Source: CAVSWN01 sp046728115 (GTDB lineage: Bacteria; Acidobacteriota; Vicinamibacteria; Vicinamibacterales; CAVVIG01). Taken from it: DNA of 7,582 nt. Position 1 is the first letter of the stretch. Every line of letters starts with the position of its first letter. The stretch lies in contig JBKPDW010000454.1 of assembly GCA_046728115.1 (NCBI GenBank), forward strand, positions 1-7,582, given 5' to 3'. Made by a program: the position numbers and the translations under genes. Below are positions 1-6,741 of the stretch, in pieces. A model generated the notes under the pieces. It saw only the letters and a list, made by a program, of their open reading frames with translations. It was not told the DNA's origin and made no database searches.

Positions 1-1356
1 CACACGCTCCGTACCGGTCTCCAGTTCGAAGAGGTTCACGACTTGCGCGAGACCACCTGGCCGAGCAACGTGCAGTACTACGATTTCGGCGGCGCGCCCG
101 ATTACGCGCTGTTCAGAGAGCCGTCCGTGCAGGGCGCGAACTACACGACACAGGGCATCTGGGCGGAGGATCAGCTGACGATCCGCAGCCGGGTGACGTT
201 CGATCTCGGATTGCGGTACGACCGCATGCATGCGATCAGTCCCGACTTGAGCGCGATCAACTTCAAGCTCGAAGAGACCGGCACGACCGTCAACGGCACG
301 GGTAGCCTGTTCACCTGGAACCAGTGGGCGCCTCGAGTGGGCGCCAACATCAAGCTGACCAACGACGGTCGAACCGTGCTCCGGGGCACGTACGGGCGCG
401 CCTACCGCCAGATTCTCCCCTTCGAGCTGGATACGGTGCATCCGGGGATCTCCTCTGTCACGCAGGCGAAGTACGTCCCCGCCACCGGTGCATATACGCA
501 GATCGTGTCGGTGACGAATTCCCGGTCGAACCTTGCCGTCGATCCTGGATTGACGGCGCCGCGTCAGGACACGTATTCCGTTGGCGTCGATCGCCAGTTG
601 ATGCAGCAGCTCGCCGTCAACGTGAGCTACGTGTACAAGCACGGCGAGAACCTCGTGGGGTGGCGCGACATTGGAGGCGTGTACAGCGAGAGCACCACCG
701 TTTTGCCCGATGGCCGGACGCTGAGGACATTGCCGCTGCTCAACTCCGCCAGCCAGCGGCTGTTTCAGTGGACCAACCGTCCGGACTACGTCGACAACTA
801 CAACGCCTTCATTGCGAGCCTCGTCAAACGCCTGGCGAATCGCTGGCAGGGCCAGGTCAACCTCACCCTCAGTCGCTCGCGCGGCCTCAGGGGAACGGGG
901 GCGTTCGGGCAGGACCCGAACGATCTCACCAATGCCTTCGGGCGTATCAGCGACACCGATCGGCCGGTCATGTTCACGGCCAACGGCTCGTACGACATTC
1001 CGCGCGTGGACGTGCGCGTGTCGGCCAACTACCAGAACGTGTCGGGCCGCACCTTCGCGCCCGTCGCGTCGGTGGTTCTGCCCCAGGGACGCCGGAACAT
1101 CAACCTCACGGCTCCTGGGACGGACGGAGCGTTCCGTGCTCCCCGCACCAACGTCGTCAACCTTCGCATCGACAAGCTCCTGAACTTTTGGGGCAATCGG
1201 CGGCTCGAGCTGGTGGCGAACATCATCAACGCGCTGCAGAGCAAGGCCCCGAGCACCGGTTTCGCCACGTTCAACTTCTTCAGCCCGACGTACGCACAGC
1301 CGACGTCGTGGGTCCAACCGCGGCAGCTATATCTGGGAGTGCGCGTAAATTTCTGA
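1..1356 (+). CDS. TonB-dependent receptor, Oar-like, C-terminal part (5' end outside window)
   Basis: The frame is open from the first base to the TGA at 1354-1356, giving about 451 residues with no start of its own, so this is the distal part of a gene that begins upstream. It is an outer-membrane beta-barrel. The segment around nt 150-230 (reading GIWAEDQLTIRSRVTFDLGL) is the usual late-barrel motif of Oar-like receptors, followed by alternating aromatic/polar strands such as the one around nt 560-640 (YSVGVDRQL, LAVNVSYVYKHG). The protein ends in YLGVRVNF with a terminal phenylalanine, the signal expected for BAM-dependent barrel insertion. No cysteine is present. Family knowledge: such proteins import large or scarce ligands using TonB energy, or in Oar-like cases act in surface export. 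The substrate cannot be read from the sequence. The next gene starts 5 or 51 bases downstream, so co-transcription is likely. Family assignment is secure; the ligand is unknown. Confidence 0.9.
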   Translation, partial: HTLRTGLQFEEVHDLRETTWPSNVQYYDFGGAPDYALFREPSVQGANYTTQGIWAEDQLTIRSRVTFDLGLRYDRMHAISPDLSAINFKLEETGTTVNGTGSLFTWNQWAPRVGANIKLTNDGRTVLRGTYGRAYRQILPFELDTVHPGISSVTQAKYVPATGAYTQIVSVTNSRSNLAVDPGLTAPRQDTYSVGVDRQLMQQLAVNVSYVYKHGENLVGWRDIGGVYSESTTVLPDGRTLRTLPLLNSASQRLFQWTNRPDYVDNYNAFIASLVKRLANRWQGQVNLTLSRSRGLRGTGAFGQDPNDLTNAFGRISDTDRPVMFTANGSYDIPRVDVRVSANYQNVSGRTFAPVASVVLPQGRRNINLTAPGTDGAFRAPRTNVVNLRIDKLLNFWGNRRLELVANIINALQSKAPSTGFATFNFFSPTYAQPTSWVQPRQLYLGVRVNF

Positions 1357-1361
1357 CGACA

Positions 1362-1796
1362 ATGGCCGGGACATCGTCACTGAGGGGACATCGCGAGGGA
1401 TTTTCCAATGAGTCTCCCAAGACTTCCGCAGGGCGGTGGCGACCTGTGTTGCTGGCGTGTGTGGCGCTCCTCGCCTGGTCGCCGGTGGCCGCCGGGATCC
1501 TGGATGATTCTGGCCAGCGCGAGTATGCGCGGGCCGGCTGCGACTCCTGCCACGGGCCCGAGGCGCACGGTGCCGGCCAGGCGCCCGAGCTCGCAGGGCT
1601 GAAACGTCCTTATCCGGAATTCGTGAAGATCGTTCGCGATGGCATCGGCGAAATGCCCCCCCATTCGAAAGACGAGGTGAGCGACGAGCAGCTAGGCACG
1701 ATCTACAAGTGGTTGACACAGCTGCCGTCGAAGGGCTCGGGTCGCGCAATTTCCGCGCGCGGGATGTTGACATCGCGCGTCAGGAGGCTGGGATGA
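1362..1796 (+). CDS. Exported mono-haem cytochrome c (class I-like), start uncertain
   Basis: A small periplasmic electron carrier. Numbered from the ATG at 1362 (144 residues), a hydrophobic stretch lies at residues 29-44 and ends in PVAAG, typical of a Sec signal peptide cleaved near residue 44. The haem-binding motif CDSCH follows at residues 60-64 (nt 1539-1553), and a GEMPPH segment around residue 98 offers the methionine axial ligand. The mature part of about 100 residues has the size of one class I cytochrome domain, ending near IYKWLTQLP. The last 20 or so residues are a basic tail with no family resemblance. The stop overlaps the start of the FAD oxidoreductase (ATGA at 1793-1796), so the two are translationally coupled, and this cytochrome is a natural electron acceptor for that enzyme. 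The start is the weak point: 1362 lacks a visible ribosome binding site and leaves a 28-residue n-region. A well-placed GAGGGA (1395-1400) precedes ATG 1408 in another frame. A missing base near 1431-1433 would join them. Confidence 0.82.
   Translation: MAGTSSLRGHREGFSNESPKTSAGRWRPVLLACVALLAWSPVAAGILDDSGQREYARAGCDSCHGPEAHGAGQAPELAGLKRPYPEFVKIVRDGIGEMPPHSKDEVSDEQLGTIYKWLTQLPSKGSGRAISARGMLTSRVRRLG
1395..1410 (+). promoter_or_regulatory. Strong ribosome binding site and ATG, out of frame with the cytochrome
   Basis: GAGGGA at 1395-1400 lies 7 bases before ATG 1408. This is the best translation start near the cytochrome gene, but it reads a frame that shows no protein family. Adding one G to the run at 1431-1433 would turn it into a compact signal peptide (MSLPRLPQGRWRP, then the hydrophobic core) in frame with the haem motif. 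It therefore probably marks the ancestral or true start, with a one-base deletion or a sequencing/assembly error after it. Confidence 0.5.
1782..1787 (+). promoter_or_regulatory. Ribosome binding site of the FAD oxidoreductase
   Basis: A perfect AGGAGG ends 5 bases before ATG 1793, inside the 3' end of the cytochrome gene. It decides the start: the same frame is open further upstream, but only 1793 has this site and only there does the protein begin with a twin-arginine signal. Confidence 0.85.
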
Positions 1797-3088
1797 ATCG
1801 TCGCACCTTTCTCAAGACTGCAGGAGCCAACGCCGGAACACTCGCGATCGGCGGGAGCGCCGTGCTGCACGCCGCGGCCGTTGCGCAGGGATCGCCGTCG
1901 CAGCGCGCCACGGCCCTGGGAAACAACGTGACGGCAGACGTCGCGATCGTGGGCGCGGGCGTTTTCGGCGGGTGGACCGCGCTCTACCTCCGCGAGATGG
2001 GCCTCTCGGTGGTCATGATCGACCAGTACGGGCCGGGCAACTCGAAATCGAGCTCCGGCGGCGAGATTCGCGGGATGCGCGCCACTTACGGCGATCAGGA
2101 GCATTACACGCGCTGGGCGATGACCGCGATGGAGTTGTGGAAGATCCGCGAAGCGGAATTCGGCACGAAGCTGTTCTACCAATGCGGCGGTCTCCAGGTG
2201 AACCGCGAGTGGACGCGACAAATCACCGCCACGCGCGCGGTCTTCGACAAGCTCAAGATCCCGTACGAAGTCATCAAGCACGAGGATCTCGTCAAACGGT
2301 GGCCGCAGATGTCGACCGACAGCGTCGAATTCTTCGGTTTCTACACGCCGTTTGGCGGCGTGTTGAAGGCCCACGACGCCTGCATTGCCGTCGCACGTGC
2401 CTTCGAGAAGAAAGGTGGAAAGTTCGTCCTGGCGAAAGCGTCGCTGGGTGCGCGCACCGGCAATCAGTTGCAGTCGCTGACGCTGTCGACCGGACAGACC
2501 GTCAGCGCCGGGACGTTCGTTTTCGCCGCGGGTCCCTGGCTCCTGACGATGTTCCCCGAGGTGTTGACGAACAAGCTGATGGTCGCCAAGCGCGGCTACT
2601 ACATGGTCGGTCTCCCGCCCGGCGACTTCCGCTTCTCCTATCCAAATTTGCCGAACACCGGCGTCGGTGTCCCGAGCGTCGACGGTCTCGGCATCGCCAT
2701 CTTGATGGGATCCGGCAACAAGCCCGTCGATCCGGATACACACGACCGCGTGCCGACGGCCGAGGACAAGGCGGCGATCAAGCAGATCCTGACGTCCCGT
2801 TTTCCCGATCTGAAAGACCAACCGATCCTCAACGCACATGTTTGTCAAAGCGACAACACGGTCGACGGCAACTACATCATCGACCGTCACCCCGGTCTCG
2901 AGAACGTGTGGCTGGTTGGCGGCGGTTCGTACCACGGGTTCAAGATGGGTCCGGTCGCGGGCGACTACACCGCGAACCGCATCGTCGGACGCGACAAGAG
3001 CCCCGATTTGGCTCCGATCTTCAAGATCAAGGACCAGACGTTTTCTGAAGCGAGCGCCGCTCCAAGGGTCAACGACTTGATGGAATAG
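1793..3088 (+). CDS. Tat-exported FAD-dependent amine oxidoreductase (DAO family, sarcosine oxidase/MTOX-like)
   Basis: 431 residues. It starts MNRRTFLKTAG, a twin-arginine signal, with a hydrophobic stretch and likely cleavage after AVA at residue 31, so it folds with FAD before export. The Rossmann motif GAGVFG is at residues 54-59 and the second strand ends at Asp (VVMIDQ). Like monomeric sarcosine oxidase (MSOX) it has an R-x-x-R pair (R93, R96, matching MSOX R49/R52), then HGFK near the C-terminus (H381, K384, matching H345/K348). It also has VCQ...NYIIDRHP with C351 matching the cysteine that bonds covalently to FAD (C315). R52 and K348 bind the substrate carboxylate in MSOX, so a secondary or tertiary amine with a carboxylate is the likely substrate type. 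The segment GLGIAI...VDPDT aligns without gaps to MSOX and puts A302 in place of the O2-activating K265, suggesting a dehydrogenase. The overlapping cytochrome c is a candidate electron acceptor. The family is secure; the exact substrate is unknown. Confidence 0.92.
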   Translation: MNRRTFLKTAGANAGTLAIGGSAVLHAAAVAQGSPSQRATALGNNVTADVAIVGAGVFGGWTALYLREMGLSVVMIDQYGPGNSKSSSGGEIRGMRATYGDQEHYTRWAMTAMELWKIREAEFGTKLFYQCGGLQVNREWTRQITATRAVFDKLKIPYEVIKHEDLVKRWPQMSTDSVEFFGFYTPFGGVLKAHDACIAVARAFEKKGGKFVLAKASLGARTGNQLQSLTLSTGQTVSAGTFVFAAGPWLLTMFPEVLTNKLMVAKRGYYMVGLPPGDFRFSYPNLPNTGVGVPSVDGLGIAILMGSGNKPVDPDTHDRVPTAEDKAAIKQILTSRFPDLKDQPILNAHVCQSDNTVDGNYIIDRHPGLENVWLVGGGSYHGFKMGPVAGDYTANRIVGRDKSPDLAPIFKIKDQTFSEASAAPRVNDLME

Positions 3089-3122
3089 CGGACAGTCCCG
3101 GGCGGGTGGATCGTCAATCAAC

Positions 3123-3127
3123 GGAGG
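3123..3127 (+). promoter_or_regulatory. Ribosome binding site of the second TonB-dependent receptor
   Basis: GGAGG lies 6 bases upstream of ATG 3134. The whole gap after the oxidoreductase (3089-3133) is only 45 bases, with no hairpin-plus-T-run and no convincing promoter, so the receptor probably shares a transcript with the genes before it. Confidence 0.75.
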
Positions 3128-3133
3128 TCAGCC

Positions 3134-6100
3134 ATGCGTTGGGCGAGGTGGTTGCGTCTGTGCGTCCTTGGTTGCGGGCTGTCGGTACTGTCTTCCGGCA
3201 AGGACGTCCAGGCCCAATCGTTCCAGGGGGGCGTGCGTGGCGCCGTTCGTGACGCACAGGGCGTGATTCCCGGCGCCAGCGTCACGATGACCAACGAGGC
3301 GACCAAGGTCGCCCGCGAAACCACCTCGAACGAGGTCGGTGAGTACACCTTCCCGAACGTCGTCCCCGGCACCTACAGGCTGGAAGTCTCGGTCCCCGGC
3401 TACAAGAAGTTCGAACGGGCGGGGCTGACCATCGCGACACAACAGTTCGTGACGGTTGACACCGTCCTCGAGGTAGGGGCGATCGAGGAAGCAGTCACCG
3501 TCACAGGTGCCTCGCCGCTCATCGACACGTCCACGGCGTCGCAGGGCACCGTCATCGACCGCGCGCAACTCGAAGCGCTGCCGACGCCGGGACGCAACGC
3601 TTCGCTCATGGCCGTGACGATGCCGACCGTCGTCAGCAGCGGCAACACCGGCTTCAACCGGCAGAACGCGCAGAGCGGGGCGACGACCGTGTCGATCGGC
3701 GGCGGTGGCGTACGGGCGAACAACTACATTCTCGACGGCGTCCCGATCACCGATCTGACGAATCGCGCCGCGGTCTTCGTATCGATCGAGGGGCTCGAAG
3801 AGATGAAGGTTCAGGTCCACACCTACGATGCGGAGATGGGCCGCACGGGTGGGGGCGTGTTCAATGCCACGGCGAAGTCCGGAACCAACGCGCTTCACGG
3901 TTCCGCGTTTTACCGAACGCAGCCGACCTCCCTGCTCCAGCAGAACTTCTTCCTGCGCGGCCAGCCCAAAGCGGATCAGTACTCACGGATTCCCGGGTAC
4001 GGAGTCGGCGGACCCATCAAGACGGATCGAACGTTCTTCTGGACATCGATGGAAGGCGACCGGGGTCTGCTGGGTCACAACTTCTCGGTGAACTTTCCAA
4101 CAACACGCGAGCGTGCCGGCGACTTCTCGCAGACGTTCGACCGCACGGGTCGGCTGATTGTCATCTACGATCCGTTGACCACCCGGACCGATCCAGCGAC
4201 CGGCCAGCAGATCCGCGATCCGTTTCCCGGCAATGTCATTCGGGCCAACCGGATCAACCAAGTGGGACAGCGGATCGCCAACATCATGCCGAAGCCGACC
4301 GACGAGGTCAGCAACCAGAACGCCAACTATTTCAACGACAATCCGACCAAAGACGAGGCGCTGCAGTGGTCGGCGAAGATGGATCACAAGTTCACGGACA
4401 ACTTGTCCCTGAGCGCGCTGTACGTCTGGGCGCGGACCGGCGAGAACGGCGACTGCTGGTACAACTCGAATCTGTTTGCCTGTCCGATGTTCCGCCTGGA
4501 TCGCAAGGTGCACGTCGTCGGATTGAACAACAACTACGTCCTGAACAACTCGACGGTCCTGTCGCTGCGGTTCGGCTGGAATCGCTTCGACGACTCCAAT
4601 TCCCTCCCGCATACGTTCGATCCGACGGAGCTCGGATTCAACCAGGCGTACCTCAATGCGATTCCTGGGAAAAAGTTCCCGCGAGTCGACCTTGGCGATT
4701 TCGGCGTCATGGGCTTCACGCCCAGAAACGACCGTTATTTCAGCTCATACGCGGGCACCACGACGCTGTCGAAGCTCCTCGGCCGGCACAGCGTCAAAGT
4801 GGGCGGCGACTATCGGCGCATCGGCGTGCACGGGCTCGCGTACGGAGAGGAGTCCGGCAATTTCACGTTCAACAAGCAGTTCAGTCAGGGCCCCAATCCG
4901 TTGAGCCCCGCGTCGGCGAGTGGCAGCTCGATTGCGGACCTGCTCCTCGGATATCCGAGCGCAGGGTCGATCGCCATCACGCAGCCGTTCGACATGTTTC
5001 TCAACTACTACGGCGGCTATGCGCAGGACGACATTCGCGTGAGCTCGAAGCTCGCGGTGAACGTCGGCGTGCGGCTCGAGCACGAGGACGGTATCCGCGA
5101 AACGAACGATCGAATCACGGTGGCTTTCGATCAGAATGTGATCAGCCCGCTGAACAACCTCGTGAGGATTGAAGGTCGCGACGCGATTCGCGGCGGTCTC
5201 GTGTACGCAGGCGTCAACGGCGCGCCGCACGTGCAAGGGAATCAGCCAGCGGTCAAGGTCGCGCCGCGTGCCGGAATCGTGTATTCCATCAATCAGAACA
5301 CTGTGGTGCGCGGCGGCTACGGCCTCTTCTGGGCGCCGTGGAATTACCCGTCGCCCAACAACACGAACTACGGTCAGCTTGGCTTCACAGGCGTTTCGAC
5401 GTTGCAGCAAAACACTCTCGTGCCGATCACGTCCGTGGACAACCCGTTCCCCAACGGACTGACGCAGCCCGTCGGTTCGAGCCAGGGGCTGCTGGCCGGC
5501 GTCGGCGGCAACATCGACTACGTCGATCAGAACAAGGAGGCATCGCGCGTCCAGCAATACTCGATCGACGTTCAGCGCGAGCTGCCGAGCAACGTGGCCG
5601 TGAGCGTCGGGTACACGGGAGCGAAGGGTGACTCTCTCAGCTTCGGCGGAACCTCCGATGCGACGCTCAACATCAACCAGTTGGATCCCAGATACTTCTC
5701 GCTCGGCAGTCAGCTGGTGCAGCTGGTCCCGAATCCTTTTTTCGGCGTTCCCGGGGCGGGCGCATTGGCCACACAAACCACGATCCAGCGGGGACAGTTG
5801 TTGCGGCCGTATCCTCAGTTCCTGAACGTCCTCGCCCACCAGGGGAGCGGCGGTCGGTCGCGATACGACGCGCTGATCCTCGAGCTCAACAAGCGGGTCG
5901 TCGGCTGGTGGGGCGGCCGCGTGAGCTACACACGCAGCCGGTTGATGGACAACCAGTTCGGACAGAGCAATTACTACTCCGCGACCGGTGTCATCCTCGA
6001 CAACTACAACGTGGATCGCGAGTACGCATACGGCTTGATCGACGTACCGAACAAGCTCGTGGTCGCACCAATCGCTATGCTTCCCTTTGGTGCCGGCAAG

Positions 6101-6616
6101 CGATTCCTCAACAAGAACGGTGTCGTCGACTACCTTGTCGGCGGCTGGACGATCTCGATGGTCGCGACACACGAGAGCGGATTTCCCATCGCCATCAGTC
6201 AGTCACCGAACAACTCTGGCCTCTTCGGCAGCAATCAGCGACCCAACCTCGTGCCGGGCGTGCCGGGCGTGCTGGTCGATGACATCACCGCGCAACTCTC
6301 GAAGGACGTCAACAACAATCAGTATCTCAGCCTGGCCGCATGGTCGCAGGCGCCGGCTTTCACGTTCGGCAACGCGCCACGCACGGATCCGGACGTCCGG
6401 ACGCCGCCGAGGAACAAGATCGACATTGCGTTCGCCAAGCACATCAAGACCGGCGGCCGCACGGAGGGCGAGTTCCGTGTCGAGTTGCTGAACGCGACCG
6501 GAATTCCACAGTACCAGGCGATTCCGGCGACCTTTGGCATCGGCACCTTTGGTCGGGTGCGCCTGCTCGCGGGGTATATGCGAGTGACGGCGCTCACGTT
6601 CCGATTCCGATTCTGA
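3134..6616 (+). CDS. TonB-dependent receptor with carboxypeptidase regulatory-like domain (Oar-like), complete
   Basis: 1160 residues, the normal length for this family. Residues 1-28 form a signal peptide (basic start, hydrophobic core, VQA-Q cleavage). Residues 30-112 are a carboxypeptidase-regulatory-like beta-sandwich (GAVRDAQG, PGASVTM, GEYTFPNVVPGTYRLEV). EEAVTVTG at 118-125 begins the TonB-box/plug linker, and the plug runs to about residue 240 (NNYILDGVPITDL, YDAEMGRTGGGVFNATAKSG). The rest is barrel, with GYAQDDIRV near 628-636 and NTVVRGGYGLFWAP later, ending in FRFRF with a terminal phenylalanine. The mature protein has only two cysteines, C441 and C450, close together and likely a disulfide in a loop. 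It acts in the outer membrane in TonB-driven transport of an unidentified ligand. Its place between the flavoenzyme and the Rieske oxygenase suggests it feeds the same pathway, but that is inference: acidobacterial genomes carry many such receptors. It is not a near-copy of the receptor at the left edge; the C-termini differ. Confidence 0.95.
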   Translation: MRWARWLRLCVLGCGLSVLSSGKDVQAQSFQGGVRGAVRDAQGVIPGASVTMTNEATKVARETTSNEVGEYTFPNVVPGTYRLEVSVPGYKKFERAGLTIATQQFVTVDTVLEVGAIEEAVTVTGASPLIDTSTASQGTVIDRAQLEALPTPGRNASLMAVTMPTVVSSGNTGFNRQNAQSGATTVSIGGGGVRANNYILDGVPITDLTNRAAVFVSIEGLEEMKVQVHTYDAEMGRTGGGVFNATAKSGTNALHGSAFYRTQPTSLLQQNFFLRGQPKADQYSRIPGYGVGGPIKTDRTFFWTSMEGDRGLLGHNFSVNFPTTRERAGDFSQTFDRTGRLIVIYDPLTTRTDPATGQQIRDPFPGNVIRANRINQVGQRIANIMPKPTDEVSNQNANYFNDNPTKDEALQWSAKMDHKFTDNLSLSALYVWARTGENGDCWYNSNLFACPMFRLDRKVHVVGLNNNYVLNNSTVLSLRFGWNRFDDSNSLPHTFDPTELGFNQAYLNAIPGKKFPRVDLGDFGVMGFTPRNDRYFSSYAGTTTLSKLLGRHSVKVGGDYRRIGVHGLAYGEESGNFTFNKQFSQGPNPLSPASASGSSIADLLLGYPSAGSIAITQPFDMFLNYYGGYAQDDIRVSSKLAVNVGVRLEHEDGIRETNDRITVAFDQNVISPLNNLVRIEGRDAIRGGLVYAGVNGAPHVQGNQPAVKVAPRAGIVYSINQNTVVRGGYGLFWAPWNYPSPNNTNYGQLGFTGVSTLQQNTLVPITSVDNPFPNGLTQPVGSSQGLLAGVGGNIDYVDQNKEASRVQQYSIDVQRELPSNVAVSVGYTGAKGDSLSFGGTSDATLNINQLDPRYFSLGSQLVQLVPNPFFGVPGAGALATQTTIQRGQLLRPYPQFLNVLAHQGSGGRSRYDALILELNKRVVGWWGGRVSYTRSRLMDNQFGQSNYYSATGVILDNYNVDREYAYGLIDVPNKLVVAPIAMLPFGAGKRFLNKNGVVDYLVGGWTISMVATHESGFPIAISQSPNNSGLFGSNQRPNLVPGVPGVLVDDITAQLSKDVNNNQYLSLAAWSQAPAFTFGNAPRTDPDVRTPPRNKIDIAFAKHIKTGGRTEGEFRVELLNATGIPQYQAIPATFGIGTFGRVRLLAGYMRVTALTFRFRF

Positions 6617-6706
6617 CGCCGGCCGCAACGGGCGCAAGCCATGACAAAAAACAGCATTAGACTGGGCGGCAAGATCGTAATATCAAGGGGCCAACGGGCA
6701 TCTCAA

Positions 6707-6723
6707 TCGGCGCCAATCGCCGA
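6707..6723 (+). promoter_or_regulatory. Small inverted repeat in the Rieske leader
   Basis: TCGGCG at 6707-6712 and CGCCGA at 6718-6723 are exact inverse complements around the 5-base loop CCAAT. The stem ends 7 bases before the ribosome binding site. There is no T-run, so it is not an intrinsic terminator. It could be a leader-RNA hairpin or a short operator half-site pair, but a 6-bp GC-rich stem can also arise by chance. Confidence 0.3.
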
Positions 6724-6730
6724 GGCAGAC

Positions 6731-6738
6731 GAGGAGGG
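6731..6738 (+). promoter_or_regulatory. Ribosome binding site of the Rieske oxygenase
   Basis: GAGGAGGG ends 3 bases before ATG 6742 and its AGGAGG core 4 bases before. It is a strong site that fixes this start, which in turn places the twin-arginine signal at the protein N-terminus. Confidence 0.8.
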
Positions 6739-6741
6739 CGC

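Larger units (their letters stand above)
6617..6741 (+). other. Intergenic leader before the Rieske gene, with an AT-richer pocket
   Basis: 125 bases without a convincing gene. No intrinsic terminator follows the receptor. The part from about 6641 to 6685 is clearly richer in A and T than its surroundings and contains TAATAT at 6678-6683, a possible -10 element, but no matching -35 at the right spacing (TTAGAC at 6657-6662 is a poor match with a 15-base spacer). A separate promoter for the oxygenase is possible but weakly supported; read-through from the receptor is equally likely. Confidence 0.35.

Noticed and set aside
324..1361. Upstream extension of the cytochrome reading frame through the first receptor gene
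   Set aside because: The extension is low-complexity, arginine-rich sequence read out of frame from the receptor. A signal peptide and haem domain appear only after about 1440.
1753..1762. Perfect 10-bp palindrome CCGCGCGCGG
   Set aside because: An alternating CG run inside a coding region of GC-rich DNA, where such palindromes are expected by chance.
1703..3121. Long open frame on the minus strand opposite the FAD oxidoreductase
   Set aside because: It mirrors the codon bias of a GC-rich gene. The product is rich in R, D, V and H with no family motif, and the plus strand carries clear flavoenzyme motifs and a ribosome binding site.
4745..6172. Long open frame on the minus strand opposite the second receptor
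   Set aside because: Same cause: an antisense shadow of a real gene in GC-rich DNA, with no start signal or recognisable domain.
6251..6268. Two tandem copies of the 9-mer GTGCCGGGC
   Set aside because: It lies within the receptor gene, encodes VPGVPG, has only two copies and is probably local slippage in a loop.
6614..6660. Possible terminator after the second receptor
   Set aside because: The GC-rich stretch at 6618-6640 forms no good stem, and the following run is A-rich on the plus strand, not T-rich.
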